Source: JBBDMU01 sp040905685
GTDB taxonomy: Bacteria; Bacteroidota; Rhodothermia; Balneolales; Natronogracilivirgulaceae
Length of the DNA: 64,000 bases
Direction of reading: 5' to 3'
NCBI GenBank assembly: GCA_040905685.1
Contig: JBBDRB010000074.1
Span: 38,975 to 102,974, forward strand
Shown here piece after piece: positions 27,312 to 35,886 of the stretch; the first letter of the stretch is position 1, and each line of letters opens with the position of its first letter. The notes under the pieces are model-generated. The model was not told the DNA's origin. It saw only the letters and a program-made list of their open reading frames with translations, and searched no databases. A program made the translations under genes and the position numbers.

Positions 27312-28232
27312 TTATTGCCTGGTCAGGATGCCGGGTCCGTTGTACCCTCTGAAAAAGTCTGCAGCGTTGGATCTCGGCTTTCCCTCCAGTTGAACCATCT
27401 TCAGCAAGACAGCCCCGGGATTACATCCAGCCAAAACCCGATCATTATCGACTTTTAGTTCAAACGGATCGAGATCCGCATCCGGAACGGACCGGGCCAA
27501 ATATATTTTCAACAGCCTCCCATCCAGCCGGATCCTGGCTGCAGGCAGCGGACTGAGGCCGCGGATAAAATTATGGACCCGGCCGGCGGGCTGATTAAAA
27601 TCGATCAGGCAATCGCCGGCATGGATCCTGGGGGCGCCTGAGGCCAGGGCTTCATTCTGGTCCTCAAGGATATAGTCGCCTTTGGCAATCTCATTTACCG
27701 CGGCAAGCAATAGATCGGCACCGGCCCTCATCAGTTTATCATAAACCATTCCCGTCGTATCGTTCGGACCGAAAGGTAGTTCCGTTTTATTTATTATTTT
27801 ACCGGTATCCACCTTTTCATCCAGGAAAAAAACCGTACATCCTGTTACCGTTTCCCCCTCCATAACAGCCCGGTGTATGGGGGCCGCCCCCCGGTATTTC
27901 GGCAACAGAGAGGCGTGAAGATTAACGGATCCGATCTCCGGTATAGCCAGAACGGAGGGCGGCAGTACCCGGAAAGCGACCACCACCACCAACTCAGGCC
28001 GCAGTGCCTGTAGTTTGTCCGCGAAATCCGGATCACGGAGATTTTCAACTTCCATCACGGGTATGCCCAGATCAACGGCTTTTTCCTTTACCGGTGTGGG
28101 GGAAGTGGCTTTCCCCCTGCCCCGCCGTTTGTCCATTCCACTGACAACAGCGGTTATTTCATGCGAACTCTTATGGAGTTTTATAAGTGACGGGACGGCG
28201 AATTCCGGGCTTCCCATGAAAACAATTTTCAC
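27312..28232 (-). CDS. fmt: Methionyl-tRNA formyltransferase
   Basis: A 306-residue cytosolic enzyme that formylates initiator Met-tRNA using 10-formyl-tetrahydrofolate. It starts KIVFMGSPEFAVPSL, and has the formyl-transfer signature NLHASLLPKYRGAAPIHRAV and the DTGKII segment. The C-terminal tRNA-binding domain follows after residue 205 (GLSPLPAARI). It lies 14 bases after def on the same strand, the classic def-fmt pair, here with ruvX and an HU-type gene in front. Confidence 0.95.
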   Translation of the reverse strand: MKIVFMGSPEFAVPSLIKLHKSSHEITAVVSGMDKRRGRGKATSPTPVKEKAVDLGIPVMEVENLRDPDFADKLQALRPELVVVVAFRVLPPSVLAIPEIGSVNLHASLLPKYRGAAPIHRAVMEGETVTGCTVFFLDEKVDTGKIINKTELPFGPNDTTGMVYDKLMRAGADLLLAAVNEIAKGDYILEDQNEALASGAPRIHAGDCLIDFNQPAGRVHNFIRGLSPLPAARIRLDGRLLKIYLARSVPDADLDPFELKVDNDRVLAGCNPGAVLLKMVQLEGKPRSNAADFFRGYNGPGILTRQ

Positions 28233-28246
28233 GATGTCGGGGCTTA

Positions 28247-28807
28247 TTATTTTAGAGCGATCGGATATTCGGCTTCCAGCTCACCGGCACTTATCTGGTC
28301 AAGCTTTGAACGCATGAGGCGCTTTCTGAAGGACCCTACATAATCAATAAACAAAACACCGTTAATGTGATCGTATTCATGCTGGATAACACGGGCCATA
28401 TATTTTGAAAACCTGAGATCTTTTTTCTGAAAATGCCGGTCCAGAAAGGTAACGCGGATATCGTCCGGCCGGACCACTTTTTCCCGCAGTTCGGGCAGGC
28501 TCAGGCAGCCCTCTTCCATCTCGATTAAGCTGGTTTCCACCTCATGAATCTCAGGATTGATGAAGACCATGGGTCCGTATGATTCGTCTTCCTCCTCCTT
28601 ATCATCGCCCATTACATCAGCGTCAACAATGAAGACCCGGAGGGATACACCAATTTGAGGGGCAGCCAGGCCGACGCCGTTTGCGTTGTACATGGTCTCA
28701 AACATGTTATTGATCAGTTCCTGCAACTCAGCGCTATCGGATTCAACAGGATCCGCTTTTTTTCTCAATATGGGATCATCGTATGTTACTATTGGTAATA
28801 CAGCCAT
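28247..28807 (-). CDS. def: Peptide deformylase
   Basis: A 186-residue metallo-hydrolase that removes the N-formyl group from new proteins. All three family motifs are present: GVGLAAPQIG, EGCLSLP and QHEYDHINGV, which supply the metal ligands Cys, His, His and the catalytic Glu. An acidic insert (DDKEEEDES, near 69-77) is longer than in E. coli and is known in this group of bacteria as a loop region. Its start directly abuts the ruvX stop (28808/28807). Confidence 0.95.
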   Translation of the reverse strand: MAVLPIVTYDDPILRKKADPVESDSAELQELINNMFETMYNANGVGLAAPQIGVSLRVFIVDADVMGDDKEEEDESYGPMVFINPEIHEVETSLIEMEEGCLSLPELREKVVRPDDIRVTFLDRHFQKKDLRFSKYMARVIQHEYDHINGVLFIDYVGSFRKRLMRSKLDQISAGELEAEYPIALK

Positions 28808-29230
28808 TTATATTCTTCTGTCAAGATAGTTTTGTAATAAGATCGCGGCGGCAACCGCATCAACGAGTTTCTTATCCCGGCGTTTCTTCTTTTTTGCTCC
28901 CGAATCCAGAATAGTTTGTTGAGCCGCCTTTGAAGTAAAACGTTCATCAAGCGTAATTACTTCAAGATCAGGTATTTTTTTTTTAAGAAGAGTAATAAAG
29001 TTTGTGACCATTCTCGTGGACTCGCCCTCGTGGCCCCTCAGGGAAACCGGCCAGCCTACGATAACCTTTTCTACAGTTTCCTGATCAACCGCTTCCCGGA
29101 TCTTGTCAATGGTCTCGGCCTGAGTGAATGTACCAACCGGAGTCGCGATTACAGCCATGACATCCGATTGGGCCAATCCAACTTTTTTAAGGCCGACGTC
29201 TACTCCAAGTATTCGTTTAATATCGGTCAA
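28808..29230 (-). CDS. ruvX: RuvX/YqgF-type RNase H-fold nuclease (putative Holliday junction resolvase)
   Basis: A 140-residue YqgF protein. Active-site carboxylates are visible as ILGVDVGLKKVG (Asp near 10), VIVGWPVSLRG, TLDERFTS and the late KLVDAVAAAILLQNYL. Members process RNA (pre-16S rRNA maturation) and/or resolve DNA junctions. The gene lies 12 bases after the HU-type gene and directly before def, in a translation-related operon. That favours the rRNA role, which is inference. Confidence 0.9.
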   Translation of the reverse strand: MTDIKRILGVDVGLKKVGLAQSDVMAVIATPVGTFTQAETIDKIREAVDQETVEKVIVGWPVSLRGHEGESTRMVTNFITLLKKKIPDLEVITLDERFTSKAAQQTILDSGAKKKKRRDKKLVDAVAAAILLQNYLDRRI

Positions 29231-29242
29231 CCCTCTGCATGG

Positions 29243-29563
29243 TTATTCCTGCTCTGCCGTCTCGGCAAGAGGCTGTCGGAGAAACTTTTTCAGCATTTTG
29301 CTGGGTTTAAAATGTGTTTTGCGATGCTCGGGCACATAGATAACTTCATTGGTTTTTGGATTACGGGCTTTTGGCTTGGCTTTGGTAACTTTTACCTCAA
29401 AAACGCCGAAATCCCTGATCTCAATTCTGCAGGTTGGATTGGCATCCATCATTGTGTCACGTAATGCATTGATTACGTCATCCACCCAGGGTTCCACCTG
29501 AACTTTCGGTAAACCTTTCTTTTCAGATATACTGCGAACAATGTCTCGTTTTGTATAAGTCAT
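29243..29563 (-). CDS. HU/IHF family DNA-binding protein
   Basis: A 106-residue nucleoid protein. The family pattern is clear: MTYTKRDIVRSISEK at the start, IEIRDFGVFEVK, and the DNA-inserting arm ARNPKTNEVIYVPEH with its conserved Pro. A short extra tail (RQPLAETAEQE) follows the core. It forms dimers that bend DNA. The IEIRDFG element and the ARNP arm place it closer to IHF-like than to HupB-like members, but no gene name is warranted. It heads the ruvX-def-fmt group, with 205 AT-rich bases upstream that should hold the promoter. Confidence 0.92.
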   Translation of the reverse strand: MTYTKRDIVRSISEKKGLPKVQVEPWVDDVINALRDTMMDANPTCRIEIRDFGVFEVKVTKAKPKARNPKTNEVIYVPEHRKTHFKPSKMLKKFLRQPLAETAEQE

Positions 29564-29768
29564 GCGATATGTAAGTAAATTATATGTATGTTATTAAATA
29601 AACGTATAAATTTAAAAAAAATAAACGTTTATTCGCCCCGCATCCAATATTTATGCTGTATTTTTAATAATACTCTAATCCTATGAGAGGTAATACCTTG
29701 TTTATTAAGCCTTTATAATGTAAGAAAACTTTTATAAAGCTAAAAGGTAAATAAACTTTAATTTTTTT

Positions 29769-32009
29769 TTATTCGTATCTATAAGCTAATTTTACACCTG
29801 CGACCTTTTGCAGTTTTTTTATAGCTTTTTCAAGATGTTTGATATCATCTACCATCAGGATGAGGATGCCTTCGAACATGCCGCTGTCACTGCTTACATT
29901 GATGCTCTTCATATTCGTTTTCAGGGACTTTGAGATCACATTGGTTATGTCACTAACCATACCGACGCGATCTTCGCCAATAATTTTGACCGCACCGATA
30001 AATTGATTACCCGTTTGCCTGGCCCAGGAAACCTCGATGATCCGCTCTCCGTCCGTTTTTATCAGATGGCGGGTATTTTTGCAGCTAACCCGGTGTATCT
30101 TGATATCCCCTTCACGGCTTATAAAGCCGATAACTTCATCGCCGGCAATAGGGTTGCAGCATTTTGCATATGAATACCTGACATCGGTCAGCTGACCGTT
30201 AATGATTAGACCTTTTCTGTCGTCTTTGTCCAGGGTATCTTCATAATAAATCTCATAAAAGCCGTCGCTGTCGATGGCCCTGGGCTTGTCTTCCCCATCG
30301 TCGATCCGGCCGGTCTCTTTATATTTTTTAGCGGCCCTGAGCAGGGTATTCACGTCAAAGGATTCAGAGCCTATCTCATAAAAAAGTTTTAGAGTGGACG
30401 AGAACTTTAACTTTCTTGCAATCTTGGACAGGCCCTGATCGGATATTTTGATATTGGTCTTACCGGCCTTCTTATCCCATATCTCCCGGCCTTTGTCAAT
30501 TACATCCCGTTCTTTTTGCTTGATGAACTGCTTGATCCTGGAACGGGCTTTATGGGTGACGACATCATTTATCCAGTCCGGATTCAGGTTGATCTGCTTG
30601 CCGGTGATAATTTCTACCTGGTCACCACTGTTTAATTTTTGCCTCAGCGGTACAATCTTGCCGTTTACCTTGGCGGCCAGGGCACGTTCTCCGACCTCAC
30701 TATGAATATCAAAAGCCATATCAATGGGAGTGGCCTCTTTGGGCAAGGTCCTCAGCTCACCGTCAGGGGTAAAAACGTAGATCTCATCGGTATAGAGGTT
30801 TAGCTGGAAATCCTCCACAAATTCCATAGCTGCTTCGGGGCGGGGGTTCTCCAGCACTTCTCTAACCCACTGGACAAAACGTTCAATATCATGATCTTTG
30901 TCACTTCCTTCTTTATACTGCCAGTGGGCGGCCAGCCCTTTTTCCGCAATCTCATCCATCTTGCGTGTTCTAATCTGCACTTCCACTTTCCGGCCGGTAT
31001 TGGTAATCACCGTCGTGTGCAGCGATTGATATCCGTTGGTTTTAGGAACCGAAATGAAATCCCGGAATCGCTCGGAAATAGGTGTATAGGAATCGGTAAT
31101 AAACGAATAGACCCTCCAGCAATCTTCTTTCGAGTGGGGGTCTTCTAAAATAATGCGAATGGCAAAAAGATCATAGATCTCCTCAAAGGGCTTTTGCTGA
31201 CGCATCATCTTCCTGTAGATAGAATAGATATGCTTGGGTCGTCCCTTTATTTCGAACCGGAAACCGGCATGATCAAGCTGTTTACGGATAGGCTCCATAA
31301 ACTCGTCGATAAAAACCTCCCTGGACTCCTTTTTCTCCCGGAGTTTTCGGCCAATGAACTTGTATCCGGTGGGATCCATGACCTTAAAGCTCAGATCTTC
31401 CAGTTCGCTTTTGATCTTATACAGGCCAAACCGGTGAGCCAGAGGTGCATACAACTCGATCGTCTCCGTAGCAACAGCCAGTTGTTTCTTGCGGTTCACA
31501 TGCTGAATGGTCCGCATATTATGCAGACGGTCTGCGAATTTGATGAGGACCACCCGAAGATCTTCAGCCATGGAGAGCAGCAGCTTCATAAATGTTTCAG
31601 CTTGCTTAACCCCCTTGCTTTTAAACACTCCGGATATTTTTGTCAATCCGTCGATCAGATACGAAACAGACTGGCCAAATTCCTCTTCAATGTCCTCCAG
31701 CTTTACACTGGTATCTTCAACGGTATCGTGAAGCAACGCGGCCACCACCGATACATCATCCATGCCGATCTCACGTACAACAATTTTCGCAACCTCCAGG
31801 GGATGCAAGTAATAAGGTTCTCCGGAGGCTCTTGCTACACCCTGATGCGAAAGAACGGAAAGCTTAAAAGCCCGGATGATCATATCCTCATCGCAATGGT
31901 CCAAATGCTCATAGCAGAGTTTAATGAGGTTGTCACACTCCATCTGCTGCGTCTCGGTTAGCTTGAGTGCAGCCAGGTCAAACTTGCTATGAATTTTGGT
32001 TTGTGCCAT
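29769..32009 (-). CDS. rel: Bifunctional (p)ppGpp synthetase/hydrolase (Rel/SpoT)
   Basis: A 746-residue long RelA/SpoT homologue. The N-terminal HD hydrolase is intact (LLHDTVEDT, with H94 and D95). The synthetase domain has EIYDLFAIRIIL and PKTNGYQSLHT. TGS (VFTPDGELRTLPK), zinc-finger/helical and C-terminal ACT (VGMVSDITNVIS) domains follow. With both active sites preserved it should make and degrade the alarmone in response to starvation at the ribosome. It is the only such gene in the window. The following 132 bases before the OMP gene hold no other gene. Confidence 0.95.
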   Translation of the reverse strand: MAQTKIHSKFDLAALKLTETQQMECDNLIKLCYEHLDHCDEDMIIRAFKLSVLSHQGVARASGEPYYLHPLEVAKIVVREIGMDDVSVVAALLHDTVEDTSVKLEDIEEEFGQSVSYLIDGLTKISGVFKSKGVKQAETFMKLLLSMAEDLRVVLIKFADRLHNMRTIQHVNRKKQLAVATETIELYAPLAHRFGLYKIKSELEDLSFKVMDPTGYKFIGRKLREKKESREVFIDEFMEPIRKQLDHAGFRFEIKGRPKHIYSIYRKMMRQQKPFEEIYDLFAIRIILEDPHSKEDCWRVYSFITDSYTPISERFRDFISVPKTNGYQSLHTTVITNTGRKVEVQIRTRKMDEIAEKGLAAHWQYKEGSDKDHDIERFVQWVREVLENPRPEAAMEFVEDFQLNLYTDEIYVFTPDGELRTLPKEATPIDMAFDIHSEVGERALAAKVNGKIVPLRQKLNSGDQVEIITGKQINLNPDWINDVVTHKARSRIKQFIKQKERDVIDKGREIWDKKAGKTNIKISDQGLSKIARKLKFSSTLKLFYEIGSESFDVNTLLRAAKKYKETGRIDDGEDKPRAIDSDGFYEIYYEDTLDKDDRKGLIINGQLTDVRYSYAKCCNPIAGDEVIGFISREGDIKIHRVSCKNTRHLIKTDGERIIEVSWARQTGNQFIGAVKIIGEDRVGMVSDITNVISKSLKTNMKSINVSSDSGMFEGILILMVDDIKHLEKAIKKLQKVAGVKLAYRYE

Positions 32010-32141
32010 AAAAAGAATTAATAATTATAATGTTACACCTAAGCTATATAAACTATATTATGTATAAATTAACAGTTTTTACCCTGTTATATTATGAAAC
32101 TATTTTTCTTTTTATGATTTAAGCTTAGCCGGGACAGTCAC

Positions 32142-32693
32142 TTAAAACCGAAGTGCCACCCCAAACATCAGTCTTTGCTGAGAGTCGGAAATCTCGTCTG
32201 TGTTTGAAAAGCCCGAATAGCGCAACTCCACAAAGGGCTTTATGAGAGGCAAGAGGTTAAGACCCAGTCCGACCATGGCCTGATAGTAAACTTCGTTCTC
32301 GATAGGGGTAAATGAATCTCCGTCGCTATTTATGGAGTAGTCTTCCAGACCAATTCCCAGACCGGCATACGGGCTTAACAAGGCTATATTAGCACCGGCA
32401 ATGGCCGCGACCCCGAAGTCATAACTGCTGACCTCCTGATCAATCTGAATGTTTCCGGATGTAATGTTATTCGTTTCGTTGAAAAAACTGGCATGAGCCC
32501 GTGTGCGTATAAATATAAGCGGTATGGGCAGCTTCATATCCCTTTCCAGCTGAAGTCCGAATCCATTGGTCGGCACTTCGCCTTTGTTCTCATAAGTTGC
32601 TCCAATACTCCACTGAGCATTGGATTCACTTACCACAATAAATAATGCTATAACGAAAAGCAGGGTTGATTTGGTAAATATTGAATTCAGCAT
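32142..32693 (-). CDS. Small outer-membrane beta-barrel protein
   Basis: A 183-residue protein with a signal peptide (LLFVIALFIVVSESNA, cleavage near residue 26). The mature part has alternating hydrophobic strands and glycine-rich turns (IGATYENKGEVPTNGFGLQLERD, GANIALLSPYAGLGIGLED), ending LMFGVALRF with the C-terminal Phe typical of outer-membrane barrels. An eight-stranded barrel of the OmpA/OmpW size is likely. No ligand or function can be assigned. It stands alone between rel and the esterase gene. Confidence 0.75.
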   Translation of the reverse strand: MLNSIFTKSTLLFVIALFIVVSESNAQWSIGATYENKGEVPTNGFGLQLERDMKLPIPLIFIRTRAHASFFNETNNITSGNIQIDQEVSSYDFGVAAIAGANIALLSPYAGLGIGLEDYSINSDGDSFTPIENEVYYQAMVGLGLNLLPLIKPFVELRYSGFSNTDEISDSQQRLMFGVALRF

Positions 32694-32798
32694 AATAAAT
32701 AAAGGGTTGGTTATAAGTTAAATTACAGCAATACCGCCTATTATTAGAAAAATTTAACTAATAAACAACGAAAACCCTTTATTTTTATAAATATTTTC

Positions 32799-32818
32799 CG
32801 GCCAGCGGCTTGGCCGCT
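32799..32818 (-). terminator. GC-rich hairpin after the esterase gene
   Basis: Two overlapping perfect 6-bp stems are possible: CGGCCA/TGGCCG (32799-32816) and AGCGGC/GCCGCT (32804-32818). Read on the minus strand it lies 19 bases after the esterase stop and is followed by an AT-rich but not purely T-rich stretch. A weak terminator is plausible. Confidence 0.35.
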
Positions 32819-32836
32819 AACGAAAAGAGGCCTCAA

Positions 32837-34129
32837 TCATAACCATTTTTCAAACCAGCCAAAAGCCGATTCCTGCATGGGACGATTAAATTTGTGACCT
32901 CCGGCATGAAATTCGCAGGCATACCTGTCGCCGGCCCCGGCCTTTTTGAAAACTTCACGGAGTAGGGTATCCGCCCGTTTTTGTTCGCCCAGGTCGAAGA
33001 GGCCGTCTTCAGAATTGTTGAGCACAAGGCGGGAAGCCGGCATTTGAAGGGTGATGATCTCCGAATAATCCATCTCCCGGGGCAGGTGCGGCACATAGAT
33101 CATCCAGGTATGGGTATGGCTGTGGTACATCAGGTAATCCCGCCAGGTGCTCATCATGCCAACGCAGACAGAGGTTTTGATCCTGGGATCGACTCCGCTC
33201 AGCATGAGGGTGCGTAGTCCGCCACCGGAGAGTCCGCAGCAGCCCATTCGCTCTTCATCTACCTCCGGACGCGCCTCCAGCACATCCAGGGCCCGCTGAT
33301 CTTCGGAGACGAAAACGCCGGGCCAGGTTGTTCCGGCACAAAACAGGGACTTGGATAATATATGCTCATGGTCTGAAGCCCAGCGGTTGTAGGCCTGTAT
33401 CTCCTCTTCACCCTCCTCGGGCGATACATCCTTCACATTGCGGCGTATAGATGGGGACACGTCCTGCAAACGGACCCTTCGGCTCCCGAAAGCAAATGCA
33501 TCCGGAACCAGGACGGCAAACCCGCGTTTAGCAAGCTCGTTCGCCCACGAACGCCCGCCGTAATAATGTTCCTGGAAAGGGGGGATCGCCGGATGCACCT
33601 CATCCGAGGTCTGCGTGATCTTTCTTTTGCCGAAATATTTGTTTCCACCGTGATCATGCAAGGCTACAACGCCCGGCAAGGGTCCGTCAGCCCCTTCCGG
33701 TTTAAGAAAAAAAGCTTCCGTCGGCGGCCCGTACGGCAACTGCCAGGACAGTTTCTCAATGACAAGGCCGTCAAAGCTATGCCTGGAAAGTACCGTCACC
33801 TCCGGCGTGCCTCCAGTGTCCGGACGGGCGAGCAGCTCAATGAACCGGCTCTGTGCAGCTTTTTTCCATGCCTCCACATCAGTCCACTTGTCATTGCGGA
33901 GAGACAGCCGGCCCGGGGCATCTCCGTATAAGTTATCGGCCCATGGTCCGTATGATCCGATCATGTTCGGTTCTACCGAAGACGGGGGATAGGTTATGTT
34001 ATCCGGTTCCGGTGGTGATGCAAAGGAACCGAGCGGGTTATTTAAAAGGGACAAACCAGACATTCCTCCGATAGCCGCAGAACTGATGAATTTTCTGCGG
34101 CTTACATGGTTGTTCGAATCATTTTTCAT
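32837..34129 (-). CDS. Secreted alpha/beta hydrolase (acetyl-xylan-esterase/dienelactone-hydrolase type)
   Basis: A 430-residue esterase with a Tat-type signal (SRRKFIS at residues 10-16, then a hydrophobic stretch to about 38). The alpha/beta hydrolase triad is visible: nucleophile Ser301 in CGLSGGG, Asp375 in NSEDGLF and His412 in HAGGHKF. The HDHGG turn at 158-162 supplies the oxyanion hole. Related proteins in sugar-utilisation loci remove acyl or methyl esters from plant or algal glycans. It follows the SusD-like remnant by 34 bases and belongs to the same minus-strand locus. Substrate is inferred only in broad terms. Confidence 0.8.
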   Translation of the reverse strand: MKNDSNNHVSRRKFISSAAIGGMSGLSLLNNPLGSFASPPEPDNITYPPSSVEPNMIGSYGPWADNLYGDAPGRLSLRNDKWTDVEAWKKAAQSRFIELLARPDTGGTPEVTVLSRHSFDGLVIEKLSWQLPYGPPTEAFFLKPEGADGPLPGVVALHDHGGNKYFGKRKITQTSDEVHPAIPPFQEHYYGGRSWANELAKRGFAVLVPDAFAFGSRRVRLQDVSPSIRRNVKDVSPEEGEEEIQAYNRWASDHEHILSKSLFCAGTTWPGVFVSEDQRALDVLEARPEVDEERMGCCGLSGGGLRTLMLSGVDPRIKTSVCVGMMSTWRDYLMYHSHTHTWMIYVPHLPREMDYSEIITLQMPASRLVLNNSEDGLFDLGEQKRADTLLREVFKKAGAGDRYACEFHAGGHKFNRPMQESAFGWFEKWL

Positions 34130-34163
34130 AATATATATGATTATACAGAAGTATCAATTTTAT

Positions 34164-34295
34164 TTAATAACCCGGATTTTGCTCTAATTTATAATTATTC
34201 TTCAGTTCTTCAAACGGAATAGGAAATAAAATTTTATGATCTCTATTGGGTGAATGAGCTAACCAGGATGTTGTGGTGTAGACCGTGACAGAAGC
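34164..34295 (-). pseudogene. C-terminal remnant of a SusD/RagB-family gene
   Basis: Read on the minus strand directly after the ECF sigma stop, and in the same frame, there are 43 codons ending in a stop at 34164-34166. The tail reads HKILFPIPFEEL and then LEQNPGY, the hallmark C-terminus of SusD-type outer-membrane glycan-binding lipoproteins. Nothing else of SusD, and none of its SusC partner, is present. The fragment has no start and is probably what a deletion left behind, with the upstream anti-sigma, susC and most of susD gone. Confidence 0.8.
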
Positions 34296-34913
34296 TTAGC
34301 CGGTATGTTTTGAACGCGGTTTTACCGCTTTCCCCGACAGAATAAACTTTAAGGTTTTTAAAGCTTCGCATACATAGTTCCGGGACGTTTGAGAACTAAC
34401 CTGCATGATCTGTTCTATTTCTTCATAGGTCATTCCCTCGTAAAACTTGAGAAATATGACTTCCCTTTGCCTTTTTGAAAGTTGACCGAATGCGTTCATT
34501 AATTCATCTTTATTTTGATCATCCAACTCTCTTTGGGTGAGAAGCTCTTCAGCATTGAAATTCATATCGGGGAGGTTGTCGAAGACTTCCTCCTGATATA
34601 TATTCTCCCTCTGATTTTTATTCAAAGTAGTGATCAGGCTCCGTCGCAAGGCCGTCCAGAGGTACGTTTTGACACCGGTTACCTCGGCAAGACTATTTCT
34701 CTTTTCCCAGATCCTTAAAAATAAATTCTGTACGTGATCCTCAGCCATGTCCGGGCTTCCGCAAAATTTTTCAGCGTACAGGTATAAGCTTGAATGGTAG
34801 CGGTTGTAAAGTATTTTTAACCCATCAATTTCGCCATTCCTTAATGCCTTCCAAACCAATGGATCACAACAATCGTTGAATGCGGAACCATTATGTATGC
34901 GGGAACGGGTCAT
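34296..34913 (-). CDS. ECF-type RNA polymerase sigma factor (FecI/PUL type)
   Basis: A 205-residue sigma-70 factor of the extracytoplasmic-function class. Region 2 is at about 33-100 (LKILYNRYHSSLYLYAEKF, then DHVQNLFLRIWEKR). Region 4 is at about 140-195 (LSKRQREVIFLKFYEGMTYEEI). In Bacteroidota-like genomes such factors normally sit before a FecR-like anti-sigma gene and a susC-susD pair. Here no anti-sigma gene follows: the stop is immediately followed by the last 43 codons of a susD. The sigma factor may therefore be unregulated, or controlled from elsewhere in the genome. Confidence 0.9.
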   Translation of the reverse strand: MTRSRIHNGSAFNDCCDPLVWKALRNGEIDGLKILYNRYHSSLYLYAEKFCGSPDMAEDHVQNLFLRIWEKRNSLAEVTGVKTYLWTALRRSLITTLNKNQRENIYQEEVFDNLPDMNFNAEELLTQRELDDQNKDELMNAFGQLSKRQREVIFLKFYEGMTYEEIEQIMQVSSQTSRNYVCEALKTLKFILSGKAVKPRSKHTG

Positions 34914-34965
34914 TTATAGCAAATAAAGGATTAGGGAGGGATCATGGCGAAGGCATTTTCACCGG

Positions 34966-35877
34966 TCAGCCACGCGTAATGATCTCACTCAGTGAGTCGG
35001 CTCTCCGGTATCCGGTAATGGCCATGCTCAGGTCATCGAAGACTTCCACTATGGCATAAGAGCTGTTATCCGGCCCGGAACCCTCAACCATGGCTTTGAG
35101 CGTATAGTAATGGATGTCATGGACCAGGTGGTACTGACCCCGGTGCTGGTGACCCTGAAATACGGCCATTACCCCGGGATTGCTTTCCAGAATGCGTCGT
35201 ACCTGTGAACCATTGCCGATATATTCGCCCCCCTCCCGTTCCTCACCCGAATCCAGGAGTTGATGTATACAAATAATCACTGGCATTTCCATACCCTCAA
35301 GATCCGCTTTCAGCCAGTTTAGTTGCGCTTCGGGAATGTTTGAATCGGTCCAGTGAAAATTACCCGAATCGTAGGGGGTTCCGTCCGCCCTAAAGTTTGC
35401 GTCAAGGACGACAAAATGGATGCCATTCCGGTTAAAGGAATAATAGGTTGATCCTTCCGGAATTGCCGTATTATCCACAACAGACTGATACTGTTCTTTT
35501 GAAAGGCTATCCAGATCATGATTCCCGATCACATGGTAACGGGGGCCGTCGAACTTCCTGAATACGGCTTCAATTCTTTCCAGGTGCCGGGTCGTACCTT
35601 CCGGGGTCCCGTTCGTCAGATCTCCCAGTTCAATCAGGAGGTCAACTTTCGCTTCATTCATCAAAGCCACACACTCATCCATTTTTCGAATAGATTCACG
35701 GTATGAGCGGCTGCCAAGCGTATCGATATCGGCAAAATGAGGATCGGTAACGAGTCCGAAACGGCATTTGACCGATTTCGCCCCGGTCAGAGCCGGGTTC
35801 AGGCAAAGTCCGGCTGCCAGAAGTCCTGTTTTTTTCAGAAAGTCACGGCGGGTCGCAATCCACTGATTTAAAGGCAT
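34966..35877 (-). CDS. Tat-exported calcineurin-like metallophosphoesterase
   Basis: A 303-residue secreted phosphoesterase. A Tat signal (TRRDFLKKTG, residues 9-18) leads a hydrophobic segment ending near residue 33. The two-metal motifs are in order: LVTDPHFAD, LGDLTNG, VIGNHD, ICIHQL and FQGHQHRG. These match the DxH, GDxxx, GNHD and GHxH blocks of the family. Substrates in the family range from phosphate monoesters and diesters to sugar or lipid head groups, and this one cannot be pinned down. It lies between a Gfo/Idh gene (9 bases upstream) and the ECF sigma gene (52 bases downstream) on the same strand. Confidence 0.85.
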   Translation of the reverse strand: MPLNQWIATRRDFLKKTGLLAAGLCLNPALTGAKSVKCRFGLVTDPHFADIDTLGSRSYRESIRKMDECVALMNEAKVDLLIELGDLTNGTPEGTTRHLERIEAVFRKFDGPRYHVIGNHDLDSLSKEQYQSVVDNTAIPEGSTYYSFNRNGIHFVVLDANFRADGTPYDSGNFHWTDSNIPEAQLNWLKADLEGMEMPVIICIHQLLDSGEEREGGEYIGNGSQVRRILESNPGVMAVFQGHQHRGQYHLVHDIHYYTLKAMVEGSGPDNSSYAIVEVFDDLSMAITGYRRADSLSEIITRG

Positions 35878-35886
35878 ATTATTTTT

